Origin: Strix aluco
Lineage: Eukaryota > Chordata > Aves > Strigiformes > Strigidae
Direction: 5' to 3'
Assembly (NCBI RefSeq): GCF_031877795.1
Contig: NC_133948.1
Span: 9,470,948-9,534,947, forward strand
DNA: 64,000 nt
Shown here: positions 60,401 through 64,000 of the stretch, piece after piece
Position numbering within the stretch: position 1 is the stretch's first letter
How the letters are laid out: the number at the start of each line of letters is the position of its first letter
The notes under the pieces: generated by a model
Databases searched by the model: none
Told to the model about the DNA's origin: nothing
What the model saw: the letters and a program-made list of their open reading frames with translations, nothing else
Made by a program: the position numbers and the translations under genes

Positions 60401-62025
60401 ATTCCAAGATGCTTTCAACTGCATCGAAACCAACTTTGACCAGCGTTTCTGGAGTTTTAGTTTTCTGCATCCAATATTATAGTTAAAATTATCTGCAATG
60501 AACATATTCTTTATAATCCTGTACTAACTATGCATCATGGAATGTCCTGTCAGGAGGAAAGCTACTCAGATGTAATATGCTTGTCAATCCCTTCCCTCCT
60601 CAGAAAAGCAGCAAACAACGCGCAGCGTATTAAAACATGCACTAAATTATAGATTTTTATGAAATTTTTAGAAGCTTTGGTGCAAGATAGCTGCAGATTA
60701 AGTCTTAAGTAGATGGTGGCATTAATGTGTCATTTCCCATTGTGCTTACAAATAACAGCACTTTGAGGTCAGCATACACTCACACGGTGTTTTCCACACT
60801 GTGACAAAAGCAAGCCTATTTCAACACACACACACACTCTGGTGCATATACTGGATGTGTTTCAGAAGTAGTCTGCTGACTAATACAAGTTAGCTGAGGT
60901 GAGAACAGCAAAAGTGTATTATATTGAGCTTTTCCTCCGTGCTTCAGGGGAAACTCATGTCAGTGAAGTGAAAACTTTTCTTTCCAAGGGCTAAGTCCTG
61001 TGCAGCCCCAGAGTGCCTCCTGAACGAAGCTAAATGCCTTCCAATTTAATTGTGCCCCTCAAAAACTTGTGCCCCAGTAGTCTCCAAACAGTAACAAAAG
61101 GCTTCCAAGACTGAAATCAATAACTTGGTCATAATCCCCTTCTTGGAATTTGGTGTAAATAAAAGTCTCTTGGGAAGGAGTACTAGAAATACAGATTTCC
61201 TGACACTGTAACCTAATTCCTGGAAGCATTCCTTTCTCAAGACTCTGGTAAATGCTACCACAGCTTATTGGGGTTTTTGTAAGGGGCCACAGTAGTAGAA
61301 ATAAGTAGCAGGTAGTTTAAACATCAGCTCAGAATCTCAGCATGGGAATATTGCAGAAGCAGGGAAAATATATGGCTGTAGCTCTGAACGTTGCAGCTCG
61401 TGCAAGAATAGCTGAAAGAAAAGAGCAAAACTGTGTTGTCTGGTTCTCAAAACCTTGACTCAGAGCTTCACTTGTGACAGAATACAAATAGCCTTAAATG
61501 CAATATAAACTAAAAACATACAAGGGATGCTTTTATTTTTAGAGAATGTGCTGGAGATCGATAGGCTCACGTTAAGGTCTTTTCCATCTCTGTCTATAAT
61601 TGTTCTCACTAAGCGTCATTCACCATGTGGTGAAAAGCTCTGTACTACCTGTGTGATACCAGTATATATGGGTGGGCACTATACCTTCTAAAATCTCAAA
61701 AGGTTTCTTTTTCTTCTGTTTTAAACCATTAGAGCTCATCTATAATTTTCTCACACAGGTTTACAAAACACACAACCTTGTCAACGCTGGCATATCTGAT
61801 ATCACCATCCGTCCAGACAAGAAGATTTTAGCAACAGCAGGGTGGGATCATCGCATCAGGATCTTTGGCTGGAAAAAACTGAAGCCCTTGGCAGTGCTGG
61901 ACTACCACACAGCAACTGTCCATTGTGTGTCCTTCTCAGATCACAAAAACCCCAGTGAGAGACTGCTGGCAGCTGGCTCAAAAGATCACCGCATCAGTAT
62001 CTGGTCAATATATACTCAGACATGA
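45358..62025 (+). CDS. GNB1L: GNB1L, WD40 protein, complete CDS in six coding exons (spliced)
   Basis: Joining 45358-45473, 45713-45838, 47862-48024, 51770-51868, 56621-56836 and 61759-62025 gives one uninterrupted 328-residue protein ending in TGA. Recognisable GNB1L family segments are DPQFVLRGT (near residue 7), SQGRD then CLWDLAEGR (81-96), LGMPMC, LLLAGYEDGSV (176-186), DFDS then GISGS (211-223), and ILATAGWDHRIR (263-274). WD-type strand ends lie at W48, W91, W189, W231 and W322, as expected for a beta-propeller of six or seven blades. The family is cytosolic/nuclear; it is reported to act with the TTT co-chaperone (TELO2-TTI1-TTI2) in stabilising PIKK kinases, and is not a classical G-protein beta subunit. 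All introns are GT-AG and phases match (2, 2, 0, 0, 0). Human GNB1L is 327 residues, so nothing appears missing. The start is the only ATG in the first coding exon that leads into the conserved N-terminus; its context has G at +4 but C at -3. Identification is from memory of the family. Confidence 0.97.
45474..45712 (+). other. GNB1L: GNB1L intron between coding exons 1 and 2
   Basis: The shortest intron of the gene, 239 bases, GTAAGTA to CCAG, phase 2. Nothing else was recognised in it. Confidence 0.9.
45713..45838 (+). CDS. GNB1L: GNB1L second coding exon (residues 39-80, plus two bases of codon 81)
   Basis: The acceptor is TTACTGCCAG, ending at 45712. The exon completes Gly39 and encodes the first full WD blade, including FIHVWNL (44-50) and LDGHG. 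The donor is CTCAG then GTTAGC, with T at +3 and so weaker than the others. A better-looking GTAAAG starts at 45820 but would remove 19 bases and break the frame, so 45838 is preferred. The frame and the match to the next exon (Ser81) support this end. Confidence 0.93.
45839..47861 (+). other. GNB1L: GNB1L intron between coding exons 2 and 3
   Basis: About 2.0 kb, GTTAGC to ACAG, phase 2. It includes A-rich stretches near 45900-45930. No repeat family or nested gene recognised. Confidence 0.85.
47862..48024 (+). CDS. GNB1L: GNB1L third coding exon (residues 81-135)
   Basis: It begins by completing Ser81, then reads QGRD and CLWDLAEGR, a conserved WD blade end, and runs through VGFCR to KALEE. 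Two AG acceptors lie four bases apart, at 47861 and 47865; only the first keeps the frame and the conserved SQGRD. The donor is GAG then GTAGGA at 48025. Introns of about 2.0 kb and 3.7 kb flank it. Confidence 0.95.
49380..49690. promoter_or_regulatory. candidate conserved non-coding block in intron
   Basis: AT-rich, non-repetitive sequence with TTAAAATTAAGAC, CATAAATAATGAG and CACCAATTATGAG-type motifs and no coding frame. A guess by sequence texture. Confidence 0.18.
51041..51067 (+). repeat. (AAAT)n microsatellite
   Basis: About six AAAT units after a short A run. The 170 bases before it are GC-richer and unlike the surroundings, so this may be the tail of a retroposed segment. Confidence 0.85.
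51130..51200. repeat. long near-perfect inverted repeat (fold-back)
   Basis: Two arms of 24 bases, 51136-51159 and 51169-51192, are exact reverse complements around a 9-base centre that itself pairs except for one or two bases. Outside the arms, CAGGT (51130-51134) faces ACCTG (51196-51200) across a small asymmetric bulge. The whole would fold into one hairpin of about 71 nt. It lies about 0.57 kb upstream of the fourth coding exon. It could be a small palindromic transposon remnant, a replication-born palindrome or a hairpin RNA; the sequence alone does not decide. Confidence 0.9.
51770..51868 (+). CDS. GNB1L: GNB1L fourth coding exon (residues 136-168)
   Basis: A 99-base exon of phase 0 at both ends, with acceptor TGATGTCAG and donor CAG then GTAAGG. 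It encodes VQVLELPSKTSVCTL followed by KLGMPMCLKLWQ. This is the conserved stretch linking the second and third visible blades. It is too short to stand out as an isolated open frame and was found by following the family sequence. Confidence 0.95.
52681..52718. repeat. overlapping short inverted repeats
   Basis: ACCAACTGAA (52681-52690) pairs with TTCAGTTGGT (52702-52711), while CTGAAGTC (52686-52693) pairs with GACTTCAG (52712-52719). The two hairpins exclude each other. Confidence 0.7.
53080..53160 (+). repeat. possible fragment of an ancient amniote repeat
   Basis: AGAGGACTGGGAACTGGGAG, then ATTCTGGCTTTGGGAAGTCACCAC, resembles 'ggactgggactcaggag ... ggctctg ... gcaagtcactt' of old MIR/CR1-associated repeats. 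Weak. Confidence 0.28.
56332..56360 (+). repeat. TG/TA simple repeat
   Basis: Alternating TATATGTGTGTGTATATATGTG-type sequence, an imperfect dinucleotide microsatellite 260 bases upstream of the fifth coding exon. Confidence 0.8.
56621..56836 (+). CDS. GNB1L: GNB1L fifth coding exon (residues 169-240)
   Basis: A 216-base exon of phase 0 at both ends, with acceptor CCCTCCATCAG and donor CTCCAG then GTCAGG. It carries two WD-like units: LLLAGYEDGSV ending at W189, and DFDSEKAKGISGS ending at W231 (SIWSL). The open frame extends into intron on both sides by chance, but family similarity stops at the splice sites. Confidence 0.96.
56837..61758 (+). other. GNB1L: GNB1L intron between coding exons 5 and 6
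   Basis: About 4.9 kb, GTCAGG to ACAG, phase 0. It contains an (AC)n tract at 60824-60837 and an A-rich tract near 59420. No nested gene or clear transposon recognised. Confidence 0.9.
60824..60837 (+). repeat. short (AC)n microsatellite
   Basis: Seven AC units. A shorter one lies at 49190-49201. Confidence 0.85.
61759..62025 (+). CDS. GNB1L: GNB1L last coding exon (residues 241-328 and stop)
   Basis: The acceptor is TTTTCTCACACAG at 61758. The exon encodes ITIRPDKKILATAGWDHRIR, then LAVLDYHTATVHCVSF, then LLAAGSKDHRISIWSIY, and stops at TGA 62023-62025. It supplies the final blades that close the propeller. Between VSF and LLAAG lies a short charged stretch (SDHKNPSER, 300-308) that looks several residues longer than the human loop as I recall it. 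Confidence 0.96.
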   Translation, partial: VYKTHNLVNAGISDITIRPDKKILATAGWDHRIRIFGWKKLKPLAVLDYHTATVHCVSFSDHKNPSERLLAAGSKDHRISIWSIYTQT

Positions 62026-62490
62026 CATGTTCTGCACTGTCATGGACTAGGAAAACAGGACTGGTGAAGCAATTCTTTACACTGTAATTCAAACCTGAAT
62101 GTGGGGAAGTAGTAGAATGTATTTCCAGGCTGAAGTGAGAGTCCTAGGTTAATTCTTATGCTGCTTGTTCAAGCTGCAACTTTTGTTTTCCAGAGAGGGA
62201 AGTGGATTTTTAAAATTCATAACAAGCAGAGCAAGGCCAGTCACAAGTGAAGACATAGAACAAGTCATTTTCAGTTTCTGCTACAGGTTTTGTAACAGAT
62301 TTTATTTGGCAGGTTGCTCAAATAACTTGTGCCAGTATCTTTTTTTGTGAAAAAGGACTGGAATCCCTCAGACTGCAGTGGGGGCAGAATATGTCTGTGT
62401 GTAAGTCATTTATGTATCCAAGAACCTGAATCAGTGTAAAATATCACTCTTTCTTGAAAATTTATACCCATTAAACCACTTCCAGTGGTT
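62026..62490 (+). other. GNB1L: GNB1L 3' untranslated region with a probable poly(A) signal
   Basis: Non-coding sequence directly after the stop codon. The first plausible polyadenylation hexamer is ATTAAA at 62470-62475, followed within about 30 bases by a T/G-rich stretch suited to a downstream element. No AATAAA lies between the stop and this point. The exact cleavage site is inferred. Confidence 0.5.
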
Positions 62491-64000
62491 TCTCATTGTC
62501 AGTTCCTTTTTCTTCCCCATAACTGAAAGGCTATCAGAACAACCTTGATTTGTTCACACTTCTGTCAGTTTCTAACTTAAACCAACAGCCAGGAATGTGA
62601 CTAGGGACGGCCTTTGGCATTTATGAATTTCATTATGTCTCCTGTCACCTCAAGCCTCACAATTAATCACAAGAAAGAAAGGGAAAAAAATCTTCCCCTG
62701 CACTGCACTGCAAAGCTATGTAAAGCCTTTTACAGAGCCAGTGCTAAATCCTTTCCATAGACTGACTAGCTGAAGGATTTAAACTCACCAATCCAATTAG
62801 CGCCCTTCTCCTTGGAGAGTTAGGGGTAAGTTTCAGCATGGCAAGTCTGGGATTCAGCTACACAACTCCCATTAACGTTGAGGGGAATTGCATGGATAAA
62901 TCCTTATCCACAAAATGCGAATGGCTCCATTAACTTGTCATGGAAGCTGAAATTCGTTCATGAAGGGTTTTTTGTTTGAATCATGAGGCAGCATTTGCAT
63001 TCTGTTAAAGCATATTAGACACACAACAGTCTGTTCATAGACACCTTACTGTTGTATTCAGTCACAAAGTTGCAGTTACAACCTTCCCACTGAAGCAATT
63101 AGCAAGGGCCAGATTGTTAAAAGGGAGGTGGCCTGGAAACTAGAACTCAGCTTTACAAACCGAAGTGTTCCGTGTCCAGCGTGTGCACTGCTGATACTTT
63201 ATTGGAAATATTTGTTTCTGCCTCTGTACAGAGCTGGACATCAAAGAAAAAGTCACCAGAATTGTAGTGAACAGCAACATCAAAAGACTTTAGAAATTAT
63301 TTCGGGGAAAACACACAAGCAAATTAAGATCTGGGTCTGCTGTCCAGCTGTGCTTTACAGGCAGAGAACACTGTTGGACTAAAAGTCTTAAGCACCAAGC
63401 CTGATGGTCTTTCCATTAAAATACAGAAACAGGATACTGTTGCCAGGCTTTTCTAACTAAAACTTGGCCTTAGACATTTTGAAGTGTGATGACACTTTAA
63501 ATAATGCATTTCTTTGATTATTTCTTTACTATTCGGTAGCTGCATGGAGGATCACATAGCAGTTGAAAGTTAAAGCCTAATTTTGTGTGATCCTGAGTCA
63601 AGAGGAGGTGCTGGTGTTCATTACATCTACCAGACAGAGCTGTGTAGATCGTAAGGGCTCCATCTCCACCCATCATCCACCCCCCACACAGAGGAGGAGC
63701 TACCTACACCCTGCAAGAGGCTCCAGCCAGCAGCCTTATGGAATTGAGACAGGGTCCACAAACCTGCTGCTGGAAGAAACCTTTTTTTCTTTTTCCTCTT
63801 TCTTAAAGTAGGTCAGAATTGACATAGATAAACAAACAAACAAATAAATACAGAAAACATTATCACGTGTGGTCCAGGGACCCGTCCTAGGGAATCTGCA
63901 AAGAGATTTTCTTTTGGCTGTCCTGTCTTGTACTACACTACACATGAAGCCTGTCAGGCAGCCTTGAGGTTGGTATCTCCCGTTTGCGTGGTGCTCTTGA
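62491..64000. other. downstream intergenic region, no gene recognised
   Basis: No exon recognised on either strand. In other vertebrates the next gene is TBX1, transcribed toward GNB1L, so its 3' end would be expected further right. A phrase CAACTCCCATTAACGTTGAGGGGAATTGCA near 62863 resembles an old dispersed amniote repeat. An AAAC/AAAT-type simple tract lies at 63831-63850. Confidence 0.6.

Noticed and set aside
62491..64000. 3' end of TBX1 on the minus strand
   Set aside because: Expected by synteny, but no TBX1 coding or 3' UTR sequence was recognised in the last 1.5 kb.

Overview
This is vertebrate nuclear DNA, most likely from a sauropsid (bird, or possibly crocodilian or turtle). It is about 40% GC, with one CpG island, a multi-exon gene with GT-AG introns, diverged CR1 LINE 3' ends and a thin scatter of very old SINE-like pieces. 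No Alu, L1 or other mammal-specific repeats, and no long intact transposon ORFs, were seen. There are no prokaryotic genes, CRISPR arrays, tRNAs or rRNAs.

One protein-coding gene is well supported: GNB1L (guanine nucleotide-binding protein subunit beta-like 1), on the plus strand. Its complete coding sequence was reconstructed by eye as six coding exons between 45358 and 62025. Every exon junction keeps the reading frame and every intron is GT-AG. The product is a 328-residue WD40 propeller; the human protein is about 327 residues. The family works with the TELO2-TTI1-TTI2 machinery that matures PIKK kinases, and the gene lies in the 22q11.2 deletion interval in humans.

Layout: 1-18550 is non-coding, with a few ancient repeats and several blocks that look like regulatory DNA (a FOX/TCF-motif pocket at 7795-8100 with a CTCF-like site about 0.3 kb away, and AT-rich blocks at 10960-11300 and 17185-17465). 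18560-19520 is a CpG island with a perfect CRE, two NRF1-like palindromes and a GC box, taken to be the GNB1L promoter with an untranslated first exon. 19160-45345 is then a first intron of about 26 kb, holding two CR1 3' ends, old SINE-like fragments and a block rich in homeodomain sites (37140-37580). 45346-62025 carries the coding exons. 62026 to about 62490 is the 3' UTR with an ATTAAA signal. 62490-64000 is intergenic. By vertebrate synteny TXNRD2 should lie off the left edge and TBX1 (convergent) off the right edge; neither is visible here.

No new biological system is evident. The most unusual structure is a nearly perfect 71-nt fold-back in intron 4 (51130-51200), just downstream of an (AAAT)n tract. 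Calls of conserved non-coding DNA are inferences from composition and motif content only and need genome alignment.
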